From NCBI RefSeq assembly GCF_002954715.1, contig NZ_MSCP01000002.1, positions 740,253-804,252 on the forward strand: a stretch of 64,000 nt of DNA. Reading direction: 5' to 3'. Position 1 is the first letter of the stretch. Each line of letters begins with the position of its first letter. Shown here piece after piece: positions 1 to 8,246 of the stretch. The notes beneath the pieces were generated by a model. The model was not told the DNA's origin, searched no databases, and worked only from the letters and a program-made list of their open reading frames with translations. Made by a program: the position numbers and the translations under genes. This DNA comes from Aliivibrio sifiae. Its GTDB lineage: Bacteria > Pseudomonadota > Gammaproteobacteria > Enterobacterales > Vibrionaceae.

Positions 1-21
1 AACTAAGCCAAGAATAAGAGA

Positions 22-50
22 TTGACATTAAATAAGAATAGGTTTATTTA
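22..50 (+). promoter_or_regulatory. Candidate sigma-70 promoter of the ToxR-like pair
   Basis: A perfect -35 hexamer TTGACA lies at 22-27 and, after 17 nt, a weak -10-like TATTTA at 45-50, about 40 nt before the regulator's ATG at 90. The region is so AT-rich that the -10 is not distinctive; only the -35 is convincing. Confidence 0.35.
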
Positions 51-89
51 TATTCATTATTGACTAGGTACTTATTAAGTAAGGTTTTT

Positions 90-737
90 ATGCTTTTTAA
101 ACTTAATGAAATCTATTGGAATCCAAGAACTAAAAAACTGTATAACTCACTAGAAGACGCAAGAAATGATGTAAATGAATACGGCTCAACTACTCCTTTA
201 GTATCGGATATTCTTAATTTATTAATTAAAGAATACCCTTTAGTTTGTAATAATGAGCATATTAAAAATATACTATGGGGAACTCAATGGATATCTAATG
301 AAAGCATACCACAGTTAATAAAACGGACTAGAGTTGCGATTAGAGATTCAGAACGTGAAGTGATTGAAAATGTGAAAGGAACAGGATATAAAATTAATAA
401 CTTGCAATCTATTGATTATAAAGAGATACCTGTAGATATCGACAATGAGTTAATCGAAAATGCTTTGGAGCAAGGCAAAGTAGAATCTAATAAAAAGATT
501 AAACAAAAACAAATAACAATACTTGTCTTATCAATAGTCACATTTATTTTATCAACAGCATCATTAATTTATTGCGTGAATAAACATGTTTTTTATAAGT
601 TGGTTCCCTTAGATGAAATAATAAAAGTAAAGGATTTTGATTTTATACGATTATCAGATGATAAATACATTTTAAAGACAAAAAATCAAGAATGTGAGTT
701 CAATTTAACTAATAAAATAGCTCGATGTAAGGTATGA
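90..737 (+). CDS. ToxR/TcpP/VtrA-like membrane-bound transcriptional regulator
   Basis: This 215-residue protein is a cytoplasmic winged-helix DNA-binding domain tethered to the inner membrane. The N-terminal ~100 residues match the OmpR/ToxR-type fold; the recognition-helix and wing region reads IKRTRVAIRDSE followed by NVKGTGYKI, which is typical of Trans_reg_C domains. A single hydrophobic segment (about residues 146-168) follows, then a short periplasmic tail of roughly 45 residues that ends with two cysteines. I chose ATG 90, preceded by AAGG, rather than the TTG at 60. The next gene overlaps by 4 nt and encodes a small membrane protein, as in toxRS, tcpPH and vtrAC. The family position is secure; the signal sensed and the target genes are unknown, though the c-di-GMP and polysaccharide genes downstream are natural candidates. 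Confidence 0.8.
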   Translation: MLFKLNEIYWNPRTKKLYNSLEDARNDVNEYGSTTPLVSDILNLLIKEYPLVCNNEHIKNILWGTQWISNESIPQLIKRTRVAIRDSEREVIENVKGTGYKINNLQSIDYKEIPVDIDNELIENALEQGKVESNKKIKQKQITILVLSIVTFILSTASLIYCVNKHVFYKLVPLDEIIKVKDFDFIRLSDDKYILKTKNQECEFNLTNKIARCKV

Positions 738-1123
738 AAACAACAATATCAAAAATATTATTATTAATATCGGCTATTAATTTACTCGTTATAATAGTAT
801 GGCACAGTATATATAGAGTGGAATTGATAGGAACCATTACTATCAATGACAACTATGTAAAATATGCCAAATATGTAAAATATTTAGACTCAGTAGAAAT
901 ATTGAATACTCATTCAAGTGATGATTCTTCGGTGTCTACAACTAGTGACTCAAGTGAGTTCATCGTTGACTATGATTTATCTCAAGGGCAACTCTATGCC
1001 TACGACGGAAATAATTATTACATATTAAACATATACTCGTTAGGTGAGTCCTGCTTCGTTACTTTACCTACAGGAAGTAAAAGCCTAAAGAAAATTGGTT
1101 TTTTCTGCACATATAATAATTAA
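734..1123 (+). CDS. ToxS/TcpH/VtrC-like small membrane partner protein
   Basis: The gene encodes 129 residues and starts with an ATGA overlap on the stop of the upstream regulator, so the two are almost certainly translationally coupled. Residues 7-27 form one membrane helix; the rest should be periplasmic, with a serine-rich loop near residues 60-73 and two cysteines in the C-terminal quarter (GESC and FFC). I see no sequence signature of a named family, but size, topology, position and cysteine pair mirror effector proteins that stabilise ToxR-family regulators (ToxS, TcpH) or form a joint ligand-binding barrel with them (VtrC with VtrA). Function as a partner of the upstream gene is inferred from gene order, not homology. 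Confidence 0.7.
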   Translation: MKTTISKILLLISAINLLVIIVWHSIYRVELIGTITINDNYVKYAKYVKYLDSVEILNTHSSDDSSVSTTSDSSEFIVDYDLSQGQLYAYDGNNYYILNIYSLGESCFVTLPTGSKSLKKIGFFCTYNN

Positions 1124-1300
1124 AAAATCACGATTAGTTATTTTTATATATAAAATGTAAAATCCCATTCATTTATATAGAATGTAATTGTCTATAATTT
1201 GTATTTTAAACTAATTAGGGTAAATTCAGCCTTGTTGTTGATGCGCTAAAGTCTTAGTGAGCATCATTTTGTAATAGTACTTTTTGTTCAGGGTATTTTC

Positions 1301-2983
1301 TTGATTTCTAAATGTTCGTTTTTATATCAGCCAAAAATTCAACATGGAAAGGTTATTGGCGCAGAAGCTTTACTAAGGATCCCAGGCGTATCAAATATAG
1401 AAAACTATATTTCATTAATTACTAATAAGTCGTTATTTGATTACAGCGTTATAAAAAAGGTGCTCTTGGAGCGACGCTCGTATCATGAATACATAGGTAT
1501 GAGTTTTCCTGTATCGATAAATATTTCAATTCAAAGCTTAGAATCTGATTTTTTTGTTGAAAAAGTCTCTAAGCTGTTAGTGAATGAATCTGATGTAACT
1601 TTTGAAATCACAGAAAATGATAATTATTTATCACTAAGTCGTGTTAAAAATGCGATGACAAAAATTAAGTCTTTAGGTGTGAAGTTCTCTCTTGATGACT
1701 TTGGAAAAGGTTTTTCTGATATTGAGCAGGTTTTAGCATTAGATTTTGATGAAATCAAAATAGATGGTTCTCTAGTTAAAAACATAGAAAACAATTTTTA
1801 TAACTACAGACACCTTAAATACATATTAGATGAGCTGTCTGACATTCATGATTTTCATATTGTTATCGAAAGAGTTGAAACTAATAAGCAGTTAGATTTA
1901 ATTGAGTCATATGGCAAAACGTTATCATATCAAGGCTTCTTATTCTCTAAGCCATTGAAAATATTTGATTTGAAAATTACAGGGCATCAAGATGTCGTTG
2001 AAAAATCGATGGATAATAAGTTAATTTTAGAAAAATTAGTTTATGATTTAATTAAAAATGATGACACTAAAACATGTGAAAGTATCATTAACGAGATTCA
2101 TGTTGCTGATGAGTTTAATAATCTTGGTTCAAAAGTTTCAGACTGCTTGAATATCCCTGAAGTAAAATTAAATTTACTTAAAAAATATAACAAAATAACA
2201 GTAAGCTCAAATAGCCCAGAAACTCGTTTTTTTAAATCGTATCTTAATTGTACTAGCCGCTTAGTGATCATTCGTGATTCTGAAGGGAACGCATTGTTCA
2301 ATAATCAAGCGCACATCGATTTTATGCAAGTTGACCTTGTTGGGTTACCTTTAAATAAAATTTATGAACAATTTGAACAATATAAAGGTTGTATTGCTAT
2401 TGATAGGAATTTGATCGAATCAAAATCAAATTTTTTAGCTGTAAGAGAGTCGGTTGATTTTGATGGAAAAATTAAATCGTATTATACGTTTAGACAAAAG
2501 ATTAATCATTACGGGAAAATACTTATCATTACAATTGTTTATGATGAAGATGATAGGGATTCATTCCCGCGTGATGCATTAACCGATTGTTTCGATAGAA
2601 CTATTTTAAATAGCTATTATATGAATAATTTCAATATGGTTGCTTTTATTGATATGGATGGTTTTAAAAAAATTAATGATAAATTTGGTCATAAATTTGG
2701 TGATAATTGTTTGAATCGACTTGTTGGATACCTAAAAAATGAGTTGAGAGAAGAAGACTTAATTATTCGGTACGGCGGTGATGAATTTTTAATCTTTACT
2801 AAATGGAATGACATTAATGTATTTAAAAGTAGGTTAGAGTTAATTAGAAATAAAGTAGAACGATTATTTAAATCTGATGGTATCGCTTTATCTTTCTCTT
2901 TTGGTATCGATAATTTAGCTAAAGGCATTGAAATTGCGATTAACTGTGCGGATGAGAGAATGTATTTGGATAAAAATAGATAA
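1301..2983 (+). CDS. EAL-GGDEF protein (c-di-GMP turnover), EAL first
   Basis: This 560-residue soluble protein has an N-terminal EAL phosphodiesterase domain (residues ~5-225) and a C-terminal GGDEF cyclase domain (~420-560), the reverse of the usual order. EAL residues look intact: EALLR, SINISI, FEITEN, LDDFGKG, KIDGS, an ERVET variant of EGVET, and YQGFLFSKP. The GGDEF domain has DMDGFKKIND and an exact GGDEF at residues 492-496. The middle (about 310-410) looks PAS-like. No membrane segment is visible. The start is a TTG at 1301 with only a weak AGGG upstream; the EAL motif begins about 20 residues in, so little N-terminus could be missing. Both activities appear possible; which dominates cannot be read from sequence. 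It precedes the cyclase gene by 17 nt, probably in one transcript. Confidence 0.85.
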   Translation: MISKCSFLYQPKIQHGKVIGAEALLRIPGVSNIENYISLITNKSLFDYSVIKKVLLERRSYHEYIGMSFPVSINISIQSLESDFFVEKVSKLLVNESDVTFEITENDNYLSLSRVKNAMTKIKSLGVKFSLDDFGKGFSDIEQVLALDFDEIKIDGSLVKNIENNFYNYRHLKYILDELSDIHDFHIVIERVETNKQLDLIESYGKTLSYQGFLFSKPLKIFDLKITGHQDVVEKSMDNKLILEKLVYDLIKNDDTKTCESIINEIHVADEFNNLGSKVSDCLNIPEVKLNLLKKYNKITVSSNSPETRFFKSYLNCTSRLVIIRDSEGNALFNNQAHIDFMQVDLVGLPLNKIYEQFEQYKGCIAIDRNLIESKSNFLAVRESVDFDGKIKSYYTFRQKINHYGKILIITIVYDEDDRDSFPRDALTDCFDRTILNSYYMNNFNMVAFIDMDGFKKINDKFGHKFGDNCLNRLVGYLKNELREEDLIIRYGGDEFLIFTKWNDINVFKSRLELIRNKVERLFKSDGIALSFSFGIDNLAKGIEIAINCADERMYLDKNR

Positions 2984-3000
2984 ATTAATTAAGTCATAAT

Positions 3001-4314
3001 ATGTTAACTAAGATAAATAAAACGGCTTTAATCAGTTTATGCGTATGTTATGTATTTGTTGGCTCTGTGATGTTTTATGTAAGTAATAATGCCACTAAGT
3101 CAATAAATAAAAATAATATGATTCATCTTTTAGGTAAGTATGAAAGTGAAATTCTAATTAAAACTAACGAATACCTTACCTTATCGAAGGTATATAGATA
3201 TTTAATTTTTACGCAAAACTCTATTATAACCGAGTATAATTTCAATTCAATATCTGAAAATCTGATAAAAAATAATACAGCAATAAAAAGTTTACAACTT
3301 GCTCCTAATGGCTTTGTTCAGTTTGCTTACCCTAAAAAGGGTAATGAGAATGTATATATTGATTTATTTACAGATGAAAAGAGAAAACAAGATGCTCTTT
3401 ATGCACGAGATAATAAGGTAAGTATGATGTCAGAACCACTTGAACTTTTTCAGGGTGGTTCAGGACTTATTATTAGGACCCCTGTATTTGTTGGAAATAA
3501 ATTTCAAGATTTCTGGGGGTTTAGCATTGTGATATTAAATATTGAAAGTTTCATAAAAACCTTATCATTGAATGACTTATCTATTGATGGGTTCAATTAT
3601 AAGTTAAGTTTTTTAGAAAAAAACACGAACAAAATTAAAGTGATTAGCGAATCGTCAGATAAAGCCTTATCTAATGCTGTTGATCATAAATTTTCGGTGT
3701 TAAATCAGTGCTGGATTCTCTCTGTTAGCTCTAAAGATAACTGGCTGAATCCAATTGAATATAAAGATAAGATTTATTTACTGATTTTTTTCTTTGTAGC
3801 CTTGTCTGTAATTACTTATATGTTTATGAATTTATTAGAAAAAAAGAAAGAGATGTATAAGCTTTCACATGTTGATTCACTTACAGGGCTTTATAATCGA
3901 CGTTCATTTGATGAAAAATTTAGCTCATTATTTAAAACATCAGTACTGTTTTTTTCTGATCTTGATGGTTTTAAAAAAGTTAATGATATTTATGGTCACG
4001 AAGTCGGAGACCTATTACTGATCGAAATATCGAGAAGAATTGATTTGATCGTTGGTAATAAAGGTTATGTTTTCCGGTTAGGTGGAGATGAATTTTCAAT
4101 TATTTTAAGTGATACGTCAGGTATAGATTTAGACAATTTTAAGATGGAAATTATTAATTCCATATCTGAGCCTATAATTATAGATACTGTGTCATTAAAT
4201 ATAGGGATTAGTATTGGTCATAGTCTTTATCCTTATGACGGAATAGATAAAGAAAACCTAATTAGAATTGCTGACAAAAGAATGTATAAAGTAAAGTTTA
4301 ACAAATCTAAATAA
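3001..4314 (+). CDS. Membrane diguanylate cyclase with periplasmic sensor domain
   Basis: The 437-residue protein begins with a membrane helix (about residues 7-28), followed by a ~225-residue periplasmic region of Cache/CHASE type, a second helix (~258-278), and a GGDEF domain to the end. The cyclase domain carries DSLTGLYNRRSFDE, SDLDGFKKVNDIYGHEVGD and GGDEF at residues 361-365, so it should make c-di-GMP. The start ATG is 17 nt after the previous stop; no strong Shine-Dalgarno sequence is visible, consistent with coupling. It sits directly before the polysaccharide genes, separated by a 20-nt perfect palindrome. The ligand is unknown. A role in activating the downstream synthase is inference from context. 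Confidence 0.88.
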   Translation: MLTKINKTALISLCVCYVFVGSVMFYVSNNATKSINKNNMIHLLGKYESEILIKTNEYLTLSKVYRYLIFTQNSIITEYNFNSISENLIKNNTAIKSLQLAPNGFVQFAYPKKGNENVYIDLFTDEKRKQDALYARDNKVSMMSEPLELFQGGSGLIIRTPVFVGNKFQDFWGFSIVILNIESFIKTLSLNDLSIDGFNYKLSFLEKNTNKIKVISESSDKALSNAVDHKFSVLNQCWILSVSSKDNWLNPIEYKDKIYLLIFFFVALSVITYMFMNLLEKKKEMYKLSHVDSLTGLYNRRSFDEKFSSLFKTSVLFFSDLDGFKKVNDIYGHEVGDLLLIEISRRIDLIVGNKGYVFRLGGDEFSIILSDTSGIDLDNFKMEIINSISEPIIIDTVSLNIGISIGHSLYPYDGIDKENLIRIADKRMYKVKFNKSK

Positions 4315-4332
4315 ACTACATTTAATATAAGC

Positions 4333-4352
4333 TAATCATTAGCTAATGATTA
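4333..4352 (+). promoter_or_regulatory. 20-nt perfect palindrome before the polysaccharide module
   Basis: The half-site TAATCATTAG is followed immediately by its exact complement CTAATGATTA, then CC and five T. It lies between the cyclase gene stop and the TackOD1 gene ATG, 21 nt before the latter. It could be a dimeric operator for the polysaccharide genes or a weak AT-rich terminator that makes their expression separate. The sequence alone does not decide. Confidence 0.5.
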
Positions 4353-4373
4353 CCTTTTTAATTTGAAATATTA

Positions 4374-5738
4374 ATGGTAACAATTATGAATATGCAACCT
4401 GGAAGCCTTATTCCTGTCTATGTTATTGGTGAATCTAAATTTATATATGGTAGTGATATTAATATTATTCATATCACAAATGTGGATGAACTATTCTTAC
4501 ATGAACCCGCTATTTGTATATTATCTCTACCTTCAGAAGAGCAAGATAGAGCATTAGAATATCTTCACTCTAAGTTAGCACTATGGAACTGGCGCATCTA
4601 TGTTTTAAAAATAAGCATCTTAAGCCCCCACTTATCTGATGGTTTATGGACTCCAACAAACGTAACAGAACAATGGAATTTACACCGTTCAAAACTAGAG
4701 TTAATAAAAGAAGAACCAATCGACAAATTGTTAGCTTGGCTTTGGTTAGGAAATGAACGATGTTTAAAACCTCTTTGTGATAGCACTAAAAAGGAATTGT
4801 ATCATTATCCATTAATTACTTCGTATTTAGGTTATAAAAGTACATTTAATAATTACCTTCAATTAGAAGCAAAGCGAGGGAATTTAAAAAAAGAATATAC
4901 AGTTGATAGAATTAGATTGTGTCCAAGCTGCCATAGCGGTCATCAAAACTATATTGAAACCTGTCCTTCTTGTAAAAGTGTAGATATTGAAGAAGCAATA
5001 TCACTGCATTGCTTCACTTGTGGTCATGTCGGAAAGCAAGACCAGTTTACGCAGCGTGGAAAATTAGAATGTCCAACTTGCTTAACTCAGTTACGCCATA
5101 TTGGTGTTGATTATGATCGCCCATTAGAAAATTATAAGTGTTTAGATTGTGATTACACCTTTTCTGAATCAGTTGCTAGGGTTCGATGTTTATCATGCAC
5201 AGATAGTAATGAAATTGATGACTTAATTACTCGTCACATCAATACATACAAGGCTGATGAACAAGTTAAAAATGTAATGATATATGGTCAACATTCATTT
5301 AGCCAAGAGTTAATACTAAAAGGACTCATCGGTGGGGAGTCATTTGAAAATTTATTAGTTTGGGTTAATAAGTTAGCAATCAGGCATAAGCATAATCACA
5401 TTCTATTAGGTATTAAATTATCTGGAATTGAAACGTATTCAAATCAGTTTGGAGAGGCTAAATTAATCCAATTAATTGATCAGATATCTAATGACTTGAA
5501 TGGGATTTTACGTGATACGGATGTTTGTTGTCAGTATCGATCTGACATGATTTTGTTACTCATGCCAATGACACCTATTGAGTCTCTGTCAGTTTTACAG
5601 AAAAAAGTAGAAATTATTGCAGATAAAATTGAGTCTGAATTAGTTGTTCTAAATGTTCATATTTGGGCTTTGCCTGAACCATCATTACATGATGATGCTT
5701 CTTTGTGGTTGGTTGAACAACTTGGTGCTATTGAATAA
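4374..5738 (+). CDS. TackOD1 zinc-ribbon protein with degenerate C-terminal GGDEF
   Basis: This 454-residue soluble protein has three parts. Residues 1-175 match no family I recognise. Residues ~180-276 carry six CxxC pairs (C183/186, C197/200, C213/216, C233/236, C256/259, C272/275), i.e. three zinc ribbons around LRHIGVDYDRP, a pattern I recognise as the TackOD1 output domain. Residues ~300-450 look like a GGDEF fold that has lost its signature: the expected motif reads QYRSDMI (around 387-392), so it should not be catalytic and may be a c-di-GMP or protein-binding module. Its stop overlaps the ATG of the glycosyltransferase by one base, so co-translation is likely. I infer a regulator or scaffold of that enzyme. 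ATG 4374 is kept, but ATG 4386 or 4392 are possible starts. Confidence 0.75.
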   Translation: MVTIMNMQPGSLIPVYVIGESKFIYGSDINIIHITNVDELFLHEPAICILSLPSEEQDRALEYLHSKLALWNWRIYVLKISILSPHLSDGLWTPTNVTEQWNLHRSKLELIKEEPIDKLLAWLWLGNERCLKPLCDSTKKELYHYPLITSYLGYKSTFNNYLQLEAKRGNLKKEYTVDRIRLCPSCHSGHQNYIETCPSCKSVDIEEAISLHCFTCGHVGKQDQFTQRGKLECPTCLTQLRHIGVDYDRPLENYKCLDCDYTFSESVARVRCLSCTDSNEIDDLITRHINTYKADEQVKNVMIYGQHSFSQELILKGLIGGESFENLLVWVNKLAIRHKHNHILLGIKLSGIETYSNQFGEAKLIQLIDQISNDLNGILRDTDVCCQYRSDMILLLMPMTPIESLSVLQKKVEIIADKIESELVVLNVHIWALPEPSLHDDASLWLVEQLGAIE

Positions 5739-7051
5739 TGAGCGAGTTTGAATATGTTTTTTATTCTATGGTCGGAATGTTACAACAAGATATAGGGTTA
5801 ATATTCTTATTTTTCCCTATTATGATTTTTATTGAATTACCATTGTTTTTATTAGTTTCAACTGGTGTCTTCCGTTGGTCGTGGAATTTAAGTGATGCGG
5901 AACCAAAGGAATATCCGACAATTAGTTTTATTATTACCTGTTATGGTGAAGGTGAAGCGATTGCTCAGACTATTGATACCTTAGTTGAACAAGTGTATCC
6001 AAGTTTTATTGAAATATTAGTAGTTGTTGATGGAGCAAAGCAAAATGAAGACACCTATAAAGCGGCATTAAATGGAGCGAAACGGCATCAATTTTGCGAT
6101 ATGAGAAGAGTGAAAGTGGTACCTAAGTGGCAACGAGGAGGTCGGGTATCAACATTAAATGCTGGATTATCAGAAGCAAAAAATGACCTAATAATCAATG
6201 TCGATGGAGATACATCATTCGATAATAATATGGCTTGGGAGATGGCGAAACAATTTTCAGATCCAAATGTTCTTGCCTCTGGTGGGGCACTTAGAGTCCG
6301 AAATTGGGATGCCAACTTTCTAACTCGTATGCAATCACTTGAATACATGATGTCAATGCAAGCAGGTAAAACGGGAATGAGTAACTGGGGAGTACTAAAT
6401 AATATCTCTGGGGCATTTGGTGCTTTTCGCGTAAATGTAATTAAACAAGTTGGAGGTTGGGATACTCATACAGCAGAAGATCTCGATCTTACCATGCGAT
6501 TAAAACAGTACAAAGGACGTCACCCAAACTGTCGATTAGCGTTTTCTCCTCATGCGGTAGGGCATACAGATGCTCCTGATACATTAAAAATACTCATCAT
6601 GCAGAGGTTACGATGGGATGGTGACTTACTTTTTCTATTTTTACGAAAACATCGTAATGGGCTTAACCCAAAATTACTCGGTTGGGGGAATTTCATTTAT
6701 ACATTAGTGTATGGAGTAATACAAAATGTGATATTACCACTTTTGATGGTTTTGTTTACGCTACATATTTTATTTAGTTATCCAGTAACTGTGATTTTGG
6801 CGATGTTACTCTTTATATACCTATTGTATATGGGTTTTATCCTCCTTACGTTCTCGATTTATATTGGATTAGTATCAGAAAGAGCAAAAGAAGACATTAA
6901 GTTATTAATTTGGTTACCAATTTATCCATTATATGCATTTTTTATGAGATTAATAACTGCATTTTCAATGGTTAATGAAGTGACACGAAGAAGCCATGAA
7001 GAATCAAGTATGGCTCCATGGTGGGTACTTAAACGTGGAAAACGGTTTTAG
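5738..7051 (+). CDS. Family 2 membrane glycosyltransferase, exopolysaccharide synthase
   Basis: The 437-residue protein is a processive GT2 polymerase of the Alg8/BcsA/PgaC/hyaluronan-synthase type in the inner membrane. One helix lies at residues ~20-42, the catalytic domain at ~60-290, and about three helices at ~318-405. Diagnostic residues are visible: VVDGAK near 97-101, the DGD metal site at 156-158, the TAED general-base motif (E247, D248) and QRLRW at 289-293, the acceptor-binding motif of processive synthases. No PilZ domain is present. The start overlaps the TackOD1 stop by one base (TAATG), and the HlyD gene follows after 5 nt. The sugar polymer is unknown; the enzyme should elongate it from a nucleotide sugar and translocate it. 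Confidence 0.88.
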   Translation: MSEFEYVFYSMVGMLQQDIGLIFLFFPIMIFIELPLFLLVSTGVFRWSWNLSDAEPKEYPTISFIITCYGEGEAIAQTIDTLVEQVYPSFIEILVVVDGAKQNEDTYKAALNGAKRHQFCDMRRVKVVPKWQRGGRVSTLNAGLSEAKNDLIINVDGDTSFDNNMAWEMAKQFSDPNVLASGGALRVRNWDANFLTRMQSLEYMMSMQAGKTGMSNWGVLNNISGAFGAFRVNVIKQVGGWDTHTAEDLDLTMRLKQYKGRHPNCRLAFSPHAVGHTDAPDTLKILIMQRLRWDGDLLFLFLRKHRNGLNPKLLGWGNFIYTLVYGVIQNVILPLLMVLFTLHILFSYPVTVILAMLLFIYLLYMGFILLTFSIYIGLVSERAKEDIKLLIWLPIYPLYAFFMRLITAFSMVNEVTRRSHEESSMAPWWVLKRGKRF

Positions 7052-7056
7052 ACATT

Positions 7057-8100
7057 ATGAAAGTTAAATTTCACCTAGAAAAAAATAAACAGCCAAAAAC
7101 TGAAAATGGAATGAAAGTCGTTTATGGTAATGCTAAAAGGGGAGGTTATCGAATACGTTGGTATTCAATTTTAGCTTTAGTATTAAGTCCATTATTTGTT
7201 ATGTTATATTTGTTTTTCCAAGAATATATCTTAACGATTGCACCAGGGATCATTACCAGTAATCCTGTTATTTTAACAGCACCTCAAGATGGATTAGTCG
7301 TTGAGATTAATGCCAAAGAGGGCGGTGATGTTTTTGAAAATGAAAATGTTTTATATTTAGAAGATAAAGTATTAAATGAAGATATTTCGTTTTTAAGAAA
7401 TGAACTACAAAATGTAGTGAAAAGTAAAGTTACAACAAAAGATGACTTTAAACCATATTTATTGGCAATTAATAATGCAAGACTAAATTTAATAAAAATA
7501 ACCAAAATAAAAGAAAAGTATGATGGATATATAAAAGAAGGAAAAGTATCACAAGTTGATTATGCGGCTATTATTGGTATGTATAGTAGTGCTCAAAATC
7601 TAATGACTAATGCCGATATTGAATTGCGCCAAGCAAAAATAAATGAGCATCAACTTAATCTTGCTGGTGGTATCGCTCAAGTTATACGGGGATTAAATCA
7701 AGAATTAGTGACCAAATTAAGTCAATATAATGCACTCAATATCCGTTCACCATTAGATGGTAATATTTTAGAGATAAATGCAGTTGTTGGCCAAAGAGTA
7801 AAAAAAGGTGATGATTTAGTTACGGTTTCATCAAAATTGGAACCGTTTGTCATAGTGTATTTAGAACCAAAATATATAGATAAAGCAACAGAAGGTGCAT
7901 CTGTTACTATTACGTTACCAAATAGAAAGCGCTTAAAAGGACACGTATATCTTGCGATTGAAACGACATCTAAGTTACCAGCTCAGTTAGCAAAACCTTT
8001 TGAAGGACCTAAAGCCCTACTAAAAGTAAAGGTAATGTTTAATGAAAAATTAGAGGCAAATTCTTGGGTAGAAGGAATGCCTGTTAATGTTTCGTTTTAA
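7057..8100 (+). CDS. HlyD-family membrane fusion protein of the polysaccharide module
   Basis: The 347-residue protein has a short basic cytoplasmic N-terminus, one membrane helix at about residues 35-57, and a periplasmic HlyD/EmrA-like body. A biotinyl-lipoyl-like half-motif follows the helix (APQDGLVVEINAKEGG), an alpha-helical hairpin spans ~110-210, the second lipoyl half is RSPLDGNILEINAVVGQ, and a beta-barrel region ends the protein. It begins 5 nt after the glycosyltransferase. In alginate systems the HlyD-like part of Alg44 pairs with the GT2 polymerase Alg8 in the same way, so a periplasmic channel or adaptor for the polymer is likely. No outer-membrane exporter gene lies next to it. 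Confidence 0.85.
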   Translation: MKVKFHLEKNKQPKTENGMKVVYGNAKRGGYRIRWYSILALVLSPLFVMLYLFFQEYILTIAPGIITSNPVILTAPQDGLVVEINAKEGGDVFENENVLYLEDKVLNEDISFLRNELQNVVKSKVTTKDDFKPYLLAINNARLNLIKITKIKEKYDGYIKEGKVSQVDYAAIIGMYSSAQNLMTNADIELRQAKINEHQLNLAGGIAQVIRGLNQELVTKLSQYNALNIRSPLDGNILEINAVVGQRVKKGDDLVTVSSKLEPFVIVYLEPKYIDKATEGASVTITLPNRKRLKGHVYLAIETTSKLPAQLAKPFEGPKALLKVKVMFNEKLEANSWVEGMPVNVSF

Positions 8101-8122
8101 TTTATAATTAAAAATATATAAA

Positions 8123-8165
8123 TACACTTAATTACCCAATGTCATTAACTATGTAATTAAGTGTA
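8123..8165 (+). repeat. 13-bp inverted repeat after the polysaccharide genes
   Basis: TACACTTAATTAC at 8123-8135 is exactly complementary to 8153-8165, with a 17-nt loop. It begins 22 nt after the HlyD stop. There is no T-run after it, so it may be a 3'-end stabilising hairpin or a regulator site rather than an intrinsic terminator. Confidence 0.5.
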
Positions 8166-8246
8166 ATAAGTTATAATTAGAATGCTTCTATGTGTCACGT
8201 TATTATTCTAATGATTAAATAACAATAATTTAGGAGTAATTGAACG

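Noticed and set aside
1124-1300. c-di-GMP riboswitch upstream of the EAL-GGDEF gene
   Set aside because: No GEMM core (GCANNGC with GNRA-like loops) was found; only AT-rich sequence is present.
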